A model generated the notes under the pieces. The model ran no database searches. It was given only the letters and a program-made list of their open reading frames with translations, and was not told where the DNA came from. The position numbers and the translations under genes were made by a program. Shown piece by piece: positions 16,967 through 24,644 of a DNA stretch of 64,000 bases; within the stretch, counting starts at the first letter, position 1; the number at the start of each line of letters is the position of its first letter. The DNA lies in the NCBI GenBank assembly GCA_910576535.1, contig CAJTKK010000016.1, positions 28,904-92,903 of the forward strand, read 5' to 3'. The stretch comes from an uncultured Lachnospiraceae bacterium. GTDB taxonomy: Bacteria > Bacillota > Clostridia > Lachnospirales > Lachnospiraceae.

Positions 16967-17157
16967 AAGAAGTTCCGATTTGGGAAAAGAGCAACTTAAG
17001 CCTTGAAGAAGCGGCAGCCTATTCAGGGATTGGCATTAATATACTGCGTGAGCTGACCAATGAAAAAAACTGCCGCTTTGTTTTGTGGGTTGGCAATAAG
17101 CGTCTAATCAAACGCCGCCTGTTCGATCAGTATATCGAGCAGGAATATTCTGTCTGA
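16963..17157 (+). CDS. xis: excisionase, Tn916 Xis type
   Basis: The product has 64 residues with the pattern of Tn916-family excisionases: an acidic start VPIWEKSNLSLEEAAAYSGIG, an HTH turn, ILRELTNEKNCRFVLWVGNK, and a basic wing IKRRLFDQYIEQ. The GTG start overlaps the ATPase stop. It acts with the integrase to direct excision, binding beside the attachment sites. It appears intact, although the integrase it would serve is broken. Confidence 0.85.
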   Translation: MKEVPIWEKSNLSLEEAAAYSGIGINILRELTNEKNCRFVLWVGNKRLIKRRLFDQYIEQEYSV

Positions 17158-17236
17158 CAATGTCGGTTATCTTATTTCTTACAGTTTTTGTGAAACTTGT
17201 GGTGTAAAATCAGCTTTGATATGGTACAATGAAAAT

Positions 17237-17354
17237 GCAGCGAACATCAGCTCGAAACGATGTTTCTCGCTGTCGTTGCACTTACATAAAAATACAATGC
17301 CAACAATATGACAGCTTGCTGTCATTGTTGCCCTTGTATTTTTACGTTCGCTGC
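17237..17354. promoter_or_regulatory. nested hairpins between xis and int
   Basis: Outer arms GCAGCGAAC (17237-17245) and GTTCGCTGC (17346-17354) pair perfectly. Inside them 17288-17315 pairs with 17318-17343, with a TT loop and small bulges; its inner arms are TGACAGC and GCTGTCA. This structure lies directly in front of the integrase ribosome binding site. It could attenuate int transcription or hide its translation start. Confidence 0.55.
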
Positions 17355-17400
17355 ATATCGTCATATCAAGGCTCTTTCCACTACGGAAAGGAGTTTGAAA

Positions 17401-18599
17401 ATGTCTGGGAAACGGAAAGACAATAAAGGACGAGTCTTAAAGACAGGGGAGAGCCAGAGAAAAGACCTGATTTATCAGTACTGGTATACAAATATCCACG
17501 GGAAGAGGCAGACTGTTTATTCCTCTGATTTGAAGGAACTGCGGGAAAAAGAAAAGACAATCCAGAAGTAGCTTGATGAGGGGATTGACTATGCCGCCGG
17601 AGAAGCTACCGTTATTGTCCTCTTGGAACGCTATATCAGTTTGAAACAGGGTGTACGCTACAATACCAAAGTCGGATACAATTTTGTGCTGAATCTGATT
17701 AAAAAAGAAGATTTCGGTTACCGAAAGATAAGGGATATTAAGGTGTCGGATGCCCAGCAGTGGATTATGAAGCTGAATAATGATGGAAAAGGATACAGTA
17801 CCATTACAAGTGTCAGGGGCGTTGTAAAACCTGCTTTTCAGATGGCTTATAATGAAGATATTATCCGAAGAAATCCATTTGATTTTAACTGGTTGATGTT
17901 GTACCAAACGATTCACAAAAGCGGATTGCCATGACTGAGGAACAGCAAGAGCTTTGGATGGGCTTTATCCGTGAAGATAAAACCTACGCAAAGTATTATG
18001 ATGAATTTGTCGTGCTGCTGGGAACTGGAATGCGTGTCAGCGAATTTTGTGGCTTGACAAAAAGTGATCTGGATTTTGAAAGCCGGAAAATCCGTGTGGA
18101 TCATCAGCTTGTCCAGGAACGGGGCGGAAAGTATTATGTTGAGAAAACCAAGACCGAGTGTGGATGCCGCTTTATTCCTATGACAGAAGAAGTCTATCGA
18201 AGCCTGAAAAATATCCTTGCTCGCCGTAAGAGATTAAAGACAGAAATGATGGTTGACGGATACAGTAACTTTCTTCTGCTGGACAAAGATGATAAACCGA
18301 AAGTAGCACTGCATATTGAAAATGAAATGCGTTGGGCGATGAAGAAATACAAGAAGCTGCACCCGGACAAACCATTGCCCCATATCACGCCCCATGTGTT
18401 CCGCCATACATTCTGTACCAATATGGCAAATGCGGGCATGGATATCAAGAACCTGCAATATGTAATGGGACATTCTGATGTGGGCGTTACACTGAATGTT
18501 TACACTCATGCCAGCTTTGACGGTGCAGCAAAGCAAATGGCGAGAATCATTGATTTGAGCGAGCAACGAGGAAAACACATTGCTTGCAAATGTGTTTGA
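17401..18599 (+). pseudogene. int: tyrosine integrase, inactivated by nonsense and frameshift mutations
   Basis: The gene encodes a Tn916/ICE-type tyrosine recombinase in three pieces. The N-terminal arm-binding domain (residues 1-56) ends at TAG 17569-17571, where a Gln codon would fit. The core-binding domain then continues in the same frame to about 17890. There a one-base deletion after GATTTTAA shifts the frame, and reading resumes with CTG GTT GAT. The catalytic domain is intact in sequence: GTGMRVSE (Arg), the HVFRH box, GHSDVG, and the tyrosine in NVYTHAS. ATTR-proximal placement and orientation are standard. Two independent lesions mean the element cannot move by its own recombinase unless helped in trans. 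Confidence 0.88.
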
Positions 18600-18688
18600 C
18601 GAGTGCCGGACAACGCAGGAGAATCCTGCGTGTAAAGATACCGATATGCAAGGAAAACAAAGAAAATCAAGTTGAAAATACACCAATC

Positions 18689-18710
18689 TACTACACCAAT
18701 TACTACACCA
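18689..18710. repeat. right-end integrase arm-type sites
   Basis: TACTACACCA occurs twice with a 12-base period (18689-18698 and 18701-18710), 90 bases after the integrase stop and 129 bases before the core repeat. Similar doubled motifs lie at the left end of the element. The rest of 18600-18838 shows no gene. Confidence 0.6.
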
Positions 18711-18837
18711 TTTGCCCATAAATTTGCGTAGATTTATAACGAATTACACAGATTAAGGGTAAAAAACAAAAAATGAAAAAAGCGCTGGAAAGCTTGAAAT
18801 ATCAAGGCTTGAAGGCTTATGAAGGGATATAAAAGAT

Positions 18838-19314
18838 ATGATAAAAATTTTATTCGTCTGCCACGGCAACATCTGCCGTTCCCCCATGGCAGAGTTCATA
18901 TTCAAAGATTTGATAGAAAAACAGGGGCTTTCGGGTCAGTTCGAGATCGCTTCAGCGGCGACCAGCACAGAAGAAATCTGGAACGGGACTGGCAATCCCG
19001 TATACCCCCCGGCAAGGGAAGAACTTGCCCGCCATGGTATCCGCTGCGATGGAAAGCGGGCAGTCCAGTTAAAAAAATCGGATTACGGCTATTACGACTA
19101 TTTGATAGGTATGGAAAAATACAATTTAAAAAATATGGAGCGCATTACAGGAGGGGATCCGGATAAGAAAATATCCCGTCTGCTGGACTTTACGGACAGC
19201 CCCAAAGATATTGCCGATCCTTGGTATACAGGAAACTTTGATTTGACCTACGACGAGATAAAGAAAGGCTGTGAGGCTTTGTTCAAATTCGTTGCAAAAA
19301 ACAATACCCTATGA
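18838..19314 (+). CDS. low-molecular-weight protein tyrosine phosphatase
   Basis: The P-loop CHGNICRS near residues 8-15 supplies the nucleophilic Cys and the phosphate-binding Arg. The general-acid loop DPWYTGNFDLTYDEI lies near residue 125. The length of 158 aa is normal. The enzyme removes phosphate from tyrosine or small phosphoesters in the cytosol. The first codons form the attachment site of the neighbouring element, so everything upstream of the ATG is now element DNA. GAAGGG about ten bases before the ATG can serve as ribosome binding site. Whether the gene is still expressed as in the uninserted state cannot be judged. The butyrate operon promoter overlaps its 3' end. Confidence 0.92.
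   Translation: MIKILFVCHGNICRSPMAEFIFKDLIEKQGLSGQFEIASAATSTEEIWNGTGNPVYPPAREELARHGIRCDGKRAVQLKKSDYGYYDYLIGMEKYNLKNMERITGGDPDKKISRLLDFTDSPKDIADPWYTGNFDLTYDEIKKGCEALFKFVAKNNTL
18839..18868. repeat. right attachment-site copy (30-bp direct repeat)
   Basis: The repeat is identical to 8230-8259. It covers the last two bases of the phosphatase start codon and codons 2 to about 10, so recombination preserves the coding sequence. The element supplies a new upstream region and ribosome binding site. Confidence 0.88.
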
Positions 19315-19320
19315 TATAAT
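19292..19320 (+). promoter_or_regulatory. promoter of the butyrate operon
   Basis: TTGCAA and TATAAT are 17 bases apart, and TGA before the -10 box gives an extended -10. The -35 box lies within the last codons of the phosphatase gene. The predicted start is near 19327, about 70 bases before thl. Confidence 0.75.
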
Positions 19321-19331
19321 AAAGGCAGTGG

Positions 19332-19359
19332 GCAATGATAAAAAATTAACAATCATTGC
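19332..19359 (+). promoter_or_regulatory. inverted repeat in the butyrate operon leader
   Basis: GCAATGAT and ATCATTGC are perfect 8-bp arms around 12 A-rich bases, just after the predicted transcription start. It is a candidate operator or 5' stabilising hairpin. It does not match the usual Rex site. Confidence 0.45.
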
Positions 19360-19395
19360 AAATAACCGTAAAGCATATATATGGAGGAGAGAACA

Positions 19396-20577
19396 ATGGC
19401 AAAAAAAGTAGTTTTGGCAGGCGCATGCCGTACAGCTATCGGAACGATGGGTGGTTCCTTAAGCACAACACCGGCAGCAGAACTCGGTGCTATCGTAATT
19501 AAGGAAGCTTTAAACAGGGCAGGGGTTGCTCCTGAACAGGTAGATCAGGTATATATGGGATGTGTTATTCAGGCAGGCCTCGGACAGAATGTTGCACGTC
19601 AGGCATCAATTAAGGCAGGGCTTCCGATAGAAGTTCCGGCAGTTACCATGAACGTTGTGTGTGGTTCCGGTCTTAACTGTGTCAATCAGGCAGCTCAAAT
19701 GATTTTGGCAGGGGATGCTGATATCGTAGTAGCAGGCGGTATGGAAAACATGTCTATGGCTCCGTATGCAGTGCCTAATGCACGTTTCGGTTATAGGATG
19801 AACAATGGCACTTTAGTAGATACTATGGTAAACGATGCTCTTTGGGATGCATTTAACCAGTATCATATGATTAAGACAGCAGACAATATTTGTGAAGAAT
19901 GGGGCCTTACAAGGGAAGAACTGGACGAGTTCGCATTGAAGAGCCAGCAGAAGACGGAAGCTGCACAGAAATCCGGCGCATTTGATAAAGAAATCGTACC
20001 GGTAATGGTAAAGAAGAAAAAAGAAATGGTAGAGTTCAAAGTGGATGAAGGTCCGCGTCCGGGTTCCAGCATAGAAGGGCTTGCTAAACTTCGCCCGATT
20101 AATCAGGGTGGTTTCGTTACTGCAGGCAATGCTTCCGGTATCAATGACGGCGCTGCTGCAATTGTTGTTATGAGCGAAGAAAAAGCAAAAGAACTGGGCG
20201 TTAAGCCGATGGCTACTTATGTAGCAGGCGCACTTGCAGGCGTAAGGCCGGAAGTGATGGGTATCGGCCCTGTAGCTGCTACAAAGAAAGTAATGGAAAA
20301 GACAGGATTGAAGATTGAAGATTTCGATATCATCGAAGCTAACGAAGCTTTTGCAGCACAGTCCGTAGCAGTTGGAAAAGATTTGGGGATTGATGTGGAC
20401 AAACAGCTTAACCCGAACGGCGGCGCAATTGCCCTTGGACATCCGGTAGGAGCTTCCGGATGCCGTATCTTAGTTACACTGCTTCATGAAATGGAAGCAA
20501 AAGATGCAAAGACCGGTCTTGCAACACTGTGTATCGGCGGCGGCATGGGATGTGCAACCGTTGTTACAAGAGAATAA
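19396..20577 (+). CDS. thl: acetyl-CoA acetyltransferase (thiolase)
   Basis: This enzyme condenses two acetyl-CoA to acetoacetyl-CoA, the first step of butyrate formation. The nucleophilic Cys lies in VVCGSG at residue 89. The C-terminal active-site motifs are NPNGGAIALGHPVGASG (His) and CIGGGMG (Cys). The product is 393 residues, the normal length. I start at the second ATG because GGAGGAGAG lies just upstream of it; the ATG at 19381 is inside that site. It is the first gene of the thl-crt-hbd-bcd-etfB-etfA operon. Confidence 0.96.
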   Translation: MAKKVVLAGACRTAIGTMGGSLSTTPAAELGAIVIKEALNRAGVAPEQVDQVYMGCVIQAGLGQNVARQASIKAGLPIEVPAVTMNVVCGSGLNCVNQAAQMILAGDADIVVAGGMENMSMAPYAVPNARFGYRMNNGTLVDTMVNDALWDAFNQYHMIKTADNICEEWGLTREELDEFALKSQQKTEAAQKSGAFDKEIVPVMVKKKKEMVEFKVDEGPRPGSSIEGLAKLRPINQGGFVTAGNASGINDGAAAIVVMSEEKAKELGVKPMATYVAGALAGVRPEVMGIGPVAATKKVMEKTGLKIEDFDIIEANEAFAAQSVAVGKDLGIDVDKQLNPNGGAIALGHPVGASGCRILVTLLHEMEAKDAKTGLATLCIGGGMGCATVVTRE

Positions 20578-20857
20578 AATATGAGTCAAATGCTTCATAG
20601 CAGGCTATGAGGTATTCCGTCCTTGCAGCATTGGCCAATCCAGGTACGTGGATGTACGTATATTGGCTGGTGCAGGCAGAGATAAAATAAGATAAGCAGG
20701 CTTTTCAAGGGTCTGCTTATCAAATTGTTTATGCGTAGCCTAGTGCAGAGGGAATATGTTGCTATGCAGCGTACAGGGCGCGCAGCGGGTAGGGAAAGGC
20801 GAATCTTTTCCACTCGATGAAACTTTATACATAAAAATGGAAAAAGGAGCCACGAAA
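20578..20857 (+). other. structured 280-base spacer between thl and crt
   Basis: No gene is seen. A perfect 9-bp stem pairs 20691-20699 with 20713-20721, without a T-run. A weaker stem forms around CCAAT near 20635 and ATTGG near 20662. Other operon spacers are 13-77 bases, so this one is unusually long. It may process or differentially stabilise the thl transcript, or hold a second promoter that I cannot define. Confidence 0.45.
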
Positions 20858-21634
20858 ATGGAATTTATCGTATACGAACAAAAAGGCAATTATGGTGTAA
20901 TTACCATCAGCCGTGAAAAAGCGTTGAACGCATTGAACTCCACCGTATTGGAGGAACTTGACAAAACTTTGGATCAAGTGGATTTGAACGAAGTAAGATG
21001 CCTTATTTTAACCGGCGCAGGGCAGAAATCTTTTGTTGCCGGCGCAGATATCGGAGAAATGAGTTCCCTTACAAAGGCAGAAGGGGAAGCTTTCGGTAAA
21101 AAAGGGAACGATGTATTCCGCAAACTGGAGACATTTCCGGTTCCTGTAATCGCAGCGGTAAACGGTTTTGCTTTGGGCGGCGGCTGCGAGATTTCCATGA
21201 GCTGTGATATTAGGATTTGTTCCGATAACGCGGTATTTGGCCAGCCGGAAGTAGGCCTTGGCATTACGCCTGGGTTTGGCGGCACCCAGAGGCTTGCACG
21301 CCTTGTAGGCGCAGGTATGGCAAAGCAGATGATTTACACTGCAAGGAATATCAAGGCGGACGAAGCGCTCCGTATCGGTCTTGTGAATGCGGTATATACA
21401 CAGGAAGAGCTGATGCCGGCGGCGGAAAAAATGGCGGCTGGAATTGCAAAGAATGCACCCATTGCAGTGCGCAACTGTAAGAAGGCAATCAACGAAGGCT
21501 TGGATGTGGATATGGACGCGGCAATCGTAATAGAAGAAAAACTGTTCGGCGATTGTTTTGAATCTTATGACCAAAAAGAAGGGATGGCAGCATTCCTTGA
21601 AAAAAGAAAAGTAGAGAAATTCCTCAACAAATAA
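20858..21634 (+). CDS. crt: 3-hydroxybutyryl-CoA dehydratase (crotonase)
   Basis: The enzyme dehydrates 3-hydroxybutyryl-CoA to crotonyl-CoA. It has the crotonase fold: the oxyanion/CoA site AGADIGEM near residue 65, and NGFALGGGCEISMSCD and GQPEVGLGITPGFGGTQRL with the two catalytic glutamates. The product is 258 residues. The ATG at 20858, with AAAAAGGAGC upstream, gives the family N-terminus; the longer open frame upstream is not protein-like. Confidence 0.95.
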   Translation: MEFIVYEQKGNYGVITISREKALNALNSTVLEELDKTLDQVDLNEVRCLILTGAGQKSFVAGADIGEMSSLTKAEGEAFGKKGNDVFRKLETFPVPVIAAVNGFALGGGCEISMSCDIRICSDNAVFGQPEVGLGITPGFGGTQRLARLVGAGMAKQMIYTARNIKADEALRIGLVNAVYTQEELMPAAEKMAAGIAKNAPIAVRNCKKAINEGLDVDMDAAIVIEEKLFGDCFESYDQKEGMAAFLEKRKVEKFLNK

Positions 21635-21711
21635 TTTTTCAATGGCAAGGAAAATCCCTGATATTATATGGGGATGTAAAAATAAACAAATACAATCTAG
21701 GAGGAACGAGT

Positions 21712-22551
21712 ATGAAAGTAGGAGTGATTGGCGCCGGCACAATGGGTTCCGGTATTGCACAGGCATTTGCCCAGACAGAAGGATATGAAGTATTCCTTTG
21801 TGACATTAATGAAGAATTTGCGGCAAACGGCAAAAACAAAATTGCAAAAGGATTTGAAAAACGTATCGCAAAAGGGAAAATGGATCAGGAAAAAGCAGAC
21901 GCTATCCTTGCAAAGATTACAACGGGCGTAAAGACAATCTGCACAGATTGTGATTTGGTTGTAGAAGCTGCCCTTGAAGTTATGGATATTAAGAAACAGA
22001 CTTTTAAAGAACTGCAGGATATTTGCAAAAAAGACTGTATCTTTGCAACGAATACTTCTTCCCTTTCCATTACGGAAATCGGCGCAGGGCTGGATCGTCC
22101 GGTAATTGGTATGCATTTCTTCAACCCGGCTCCGGTTATGAAGCTTGTGGAAGTGATTGCAGGATTGAATACCCCGGATGAAGTAGTAGAAAAAATCAAA
22201 GCGATTTCCGAAGAAATCGGAAAGACCCCGGTACAGGTAAACGAAGCGGCAGGCTTTGTTGTAAACAGGATTCTTATCCCGATGATTAATGAAGCAATCG
22301 GCATTTATGCAGAAGGTGTTGCTTCTGTAGAAGGCATTGATAATGCGATGAAACTTGGTGCAAACCACCCGATGGGACCTCTTGCCCTTGGCGATTTGGT
22401 TGGCCTCGATATCGTTTTGGCTATTATGGAAGTTCTTCAGGCTGAGACAGGCGATACCAAATACCGTCCTCATCCGCTTCTTAAGAAAATGGTACGCGGC
22501 GGACAGCTTGGTCAGAAGACAGGCAAAGGTTTCTACGATTATTCAAGATAA
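21712..22551 (+). CDS. hbd: 3-hydroxybutyryl-CoA dehydrogenase
   Basis: NAD(P)-dependent reduction of acetoacetyl-CoA. The N-terminal Rossmann motif is GVIGAGTMGSGIAQ, with NTSSLSITE in the catalytic region. The catalytic His is in GMHFFNPAPVMKLVEVI and is followed by NRILIPMINEA. The C-terminal helical domain holds HPMGPLALGDLVGLD. The length of 279 aa is usual. AGGAGG precedes the ATG. The gene lies 77 bases after crt in the operon. Confidence 0.96.
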   Translation: MKVGVIGAGTMGSGIAQAFAQTEGYEVFLCDINEEFAANGKNKIAKGFEKRIAKGKMDQEKADAILAKITTGVKTICTDCDLVVEAALEVMDIKKQTFKELQDICKKDCIFATNTSSLSITEIGAGLDRPVIGMHFFNPAPVMKLVEVIAGLNTPDEVVEKIKAISEEIGKTPVQVNEAAGFVVNRILIPMINEAIGIYAEGVASVEGIDNAMKLGANHPMGPLALGDLVGLDIVLAIMEVLQAETGDTKYRPHPLLKKMVRGGQLGQKTGKGFYDYSR

Positions 22552-22621
22552 GAAATGCGGTTTGACAGAGTATTGCCTTATCTAACCATTATATAAACAA
22601 AGATATGGAGGAAATAAAATC

Positions 22622-23773
22622 ATGGATTTTATGTTAACAAAACAACATGAAATGGCAAGAACCCTTTTCAGGGAATTTGCGGAAAAGGAAGTAAAGCCTC
22701 TGGCACAGGAAGTTGACGAAACAGAGATTTTCCCCAGAGGAACCGTTGAAAAAATGGCAAAAGCAGGGTTTATGGGAATCCCGATTCCGAAGGAATACGG
22801 CGGACAGGGCTGCGATATCCTTACATATGCAATGTGCGTGGAAGAACTTTCCAAAGTTTGCGGCACCACAGGGGTTATCGTTTCCGCACATACATCCCTT
22901 TGCTGCGACCCTATCTTAACTTATGGTACGGAAGAGCAGAAACAAAAATATTTACCCGACCTTGCCAGCGGCAGGAAAATCGGTGCATTCGGCCTTACAG
23001 AGCCCGGTGCAGGAACCGATGCCCAGGGCCAGCAGACAAAGGCAGTGCTTGATGGCGACGAATGGGTTTTAAATGGTTCTAAAATTTTCATCACTAACGG
23101 CAAAGAAGCAGATGTATACGTTATTTTTGCTGTAACAGGTATGATTGAGAAACGTGGCAGGATGTCCAAAGAAATTACTGCTTTTATCGTAGAAAAAGGA
23201 ACACCCGGCTTTACATTCGGAACAAAAGAAAAGAAAATGGGTATCCGTGGTTCTTCTACTTATGAACTTATTTTCACGGACTGCAGAATCCCGAAGGGGA
23301 ATATTCTTGGGCAGCAGGGCAAAGGCTTTGGTATCGCTATGCATACTTTGGACGGCGGCCGTATTGGTATCGCTTCCCAGGCATTGGGTCTTGCAGAAGG
23401 TGCATTGGAGAGGACCGTAGAATATGTAAAAGAAAGGAAACAGTTCGGCAGGTCTATCGGACAGTTCCAGAATACACAGTTCCAGCTTGCAGACATGGCT
23501 ACTAAAGTGGAAGCAGCGCAGCTTCTTGTTTACAAAGCAGCAGTAGCAAAGAGTACCCAGAAAGTATATTCCGTGGAAGCAGCAAAAGCAAAATTGTATG
23601 CAGCAGAAGTGGCTATGGAAGTAACTACGAAAGCAGTACAGCTTCATGGCGGTTACGGTTATACAAGGGAATACGATGTGGAACGCATGATGCGCGATGC
23701 AAAGATTACAGAAATTTACGAAGGTACAAGCGAAGTACAGCGTATGGTAATCTCTGGGGCATTATTGAAATAA
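22622..23773 (+). CDS. bcd: butyryl-CoA dehydrogenase
   Basis: FAD-dependent reduction of crotonyl-CoA to butyryl-CoA. In clostridia it works with EtfAB in a bifurcating complex that also reduces ferredoxin. Acyl-CoA dehydrogenase signatures are present: AFGLTEPGAGTDA, the FITNG loop, QLADMATKVEAAQLL, QLHGGYGYTREY, and the catalytic Glu in YEGTSEVQR near residue 366. The product is 383 residues. It is followed directly by etfB and etfA, as expected for the bifurcating complex. Confidence 0.96.
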   Translation: MDFMLTKQHEMARTLFREFAEKEVKPLAQEVDETEIFPRGTVEKMAKAGFMGIPIPKEYGGQGCDILTYAMCVEELSKVCGTTGVIVSAHTSLCCDPILTYGTEEQKQKYLPDLASGRKIGAFGLTEPGAGTDAQGQQTKAVLDGDEWVLNGSKIFITNGKEADVYVIFAVTGMIEKRGRMSKEITAFIVEKGTPGFTFGTKEKKMGIRGSSTYELIFTDCRIPKGNILGQQGKGFGIAMHTLDGGRIGIASQALGLAEGALERTVEYVKERKQFGRSIGQFQNTQFQLADMATKVEAAQLLVYKAAVAKSTQKVYSVEAAKAKLYAAEVAMEVTTKAVQLHGGYGYTREYDVERMMRDAKITEIYEGTSEVQRMVISGALLK

Positions 23774-23833
23774 GCACATCGCAATATCTACAAGAAAAAT
23801 GAAAATCTGACGAAAATAAGGAGTGGAAATACA

Positions 23834-24616
23834 ATGAAAATTGTTGTTTGTATTAAACAGGTACCTGATACAAAGGGCGGCGTTAAGTTCAATCCTGACG
23901 GTACACTTGACAGGGGGGCAATGCTTACCATTATGAACCCTGATGACAAAGCAGGGCTGGAAGCGGCGCTTAGGTTAAAAGACGAATATGATGCAGAAGT
24001 AACTGTTATTACTATGGGTCTTCCCAAGGCAGAAGAAGTGCTTCGTGAAGCTATGGCTATGGGCGCAGATAAAGGTATCCTTGTAACAGACAGGGTTCTT
24101 GGCGGCGCAGATACATGGGCAACTTCCCAGACACTGGCAGGCGCTATCCGCAATCTGGAATATGATTTGATTATCACAGGCCGTCAGGCTATCGATGGTG
24201 ATACCGCACAGGTTGGGCCTCAGATTTCCGAACATTTAGGAATCCCGGTTATTTCCTATGCACAGAATATCAAGATTGACGGCGACAGCGTAATCGTTGA
24301 GCGTCAGTTCGATGACAGATATCATGTACTGAAAGCAAAAATGCCTTGTTTGATTACAGCTCTTGCTGAATTGAATGAGCCCCGTTATATGACTCCGGGT
24401 GGAATTTTCGATGCATATAAAGCAGACATCACCGTATGGGGAAGAGCTAACTTGGTGGACGTAGAAGATTCCAACCTGGGCTTGAAAGGCTCTCCGACAC
24501 AGATTGCTAAGGCTTCTGATAAAGTAAGAAAAGGCGCAGGGGAAAAGGTAAGCTTGGATCCTTCGGAAGCAGTTGATTACATTATCGACAAGTTAAAAGT
24601 GAAACACGTAATATAA
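23834..24616 (+). CDS. etfB: electron transfer flavoprotein beta subunit
   Basis: The small subunit of EtfAB. It begins KIVVCIKQVPDT and carries the family signature around VTVITMGLPKAEEVLREAMAMGAD and the nucleotide-binding GRQAIDGDTAQVGPQI. The product has 260 residues. AAGGAG precedes the ATG. It forms the bifurcating butyryl-CoA dehydrogenase complex with its two neighbours. Confidence 0.96.
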   Translation: MKIVVCIKQVPDTKGGVKFNPDGTLDRGAMLTIMNPDDKAGLEAALRLKDEYDAEVTVITMGLPKAEEVLREAMAMGADKGILVTDRVLGGADTWATSQTLAGAIRNLEYDLIITGRQAIDGDTAQVGPQISEHLGIPVISYAQNIKIDGDSVIVERQFDDRYHVLKAKMPCLITALAELNEPRYMTPGGIFDAYKADITVWGRANLVDVEDSNLGLKGSPTQIAKASDKVRKGAGEKVSLDPSEAVDYIIDKLKVKHVI

Positions 24617-24644
24617 AAAATTAGGAAAAGTGTGGTGGAAGAAA

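Larger units (their letters stand above)
8230..18868. mobile_element. integrated element (10.6 kb) in the 5' end of a phosphatase gene
   Basis: Perfect 30-bp direct repeats bound the segment. The right copy covers the ATG and first ten codons of the tyrosine phosphatase gene. Inside lie truncated toxin/plasmid genes, an HTH gene, two cytosine methyltransferases with a probable nuclease, a membrane protein, hairpins, a replication module, xis and int. The integrase gene lies next to the right repeat, as in Tn916-type and phage-like islands. There is no transfer or capsid gene, so it resembles a mobilisable or plasmid-like genomic island that carries a restriction system. The integrase is broken, so the element is probably fixed. 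Confidence 0.85.

Noticed and set aside
19332..19359. Rex-type redox operator upstream of the butyrate operon
   Set aside because: The inverted repeat does not match the TTGTTAA/TTAACAA-type Rex consensus; left as an unassigned inverted repeat.
19813..20442. Long minus-strand frame (about 209 codons) inside thl
   Set aside because: It is the antisense shadow of a strongly conserved thiolase; its Cys/Phe/His-rich composition is typical of antisense translation.
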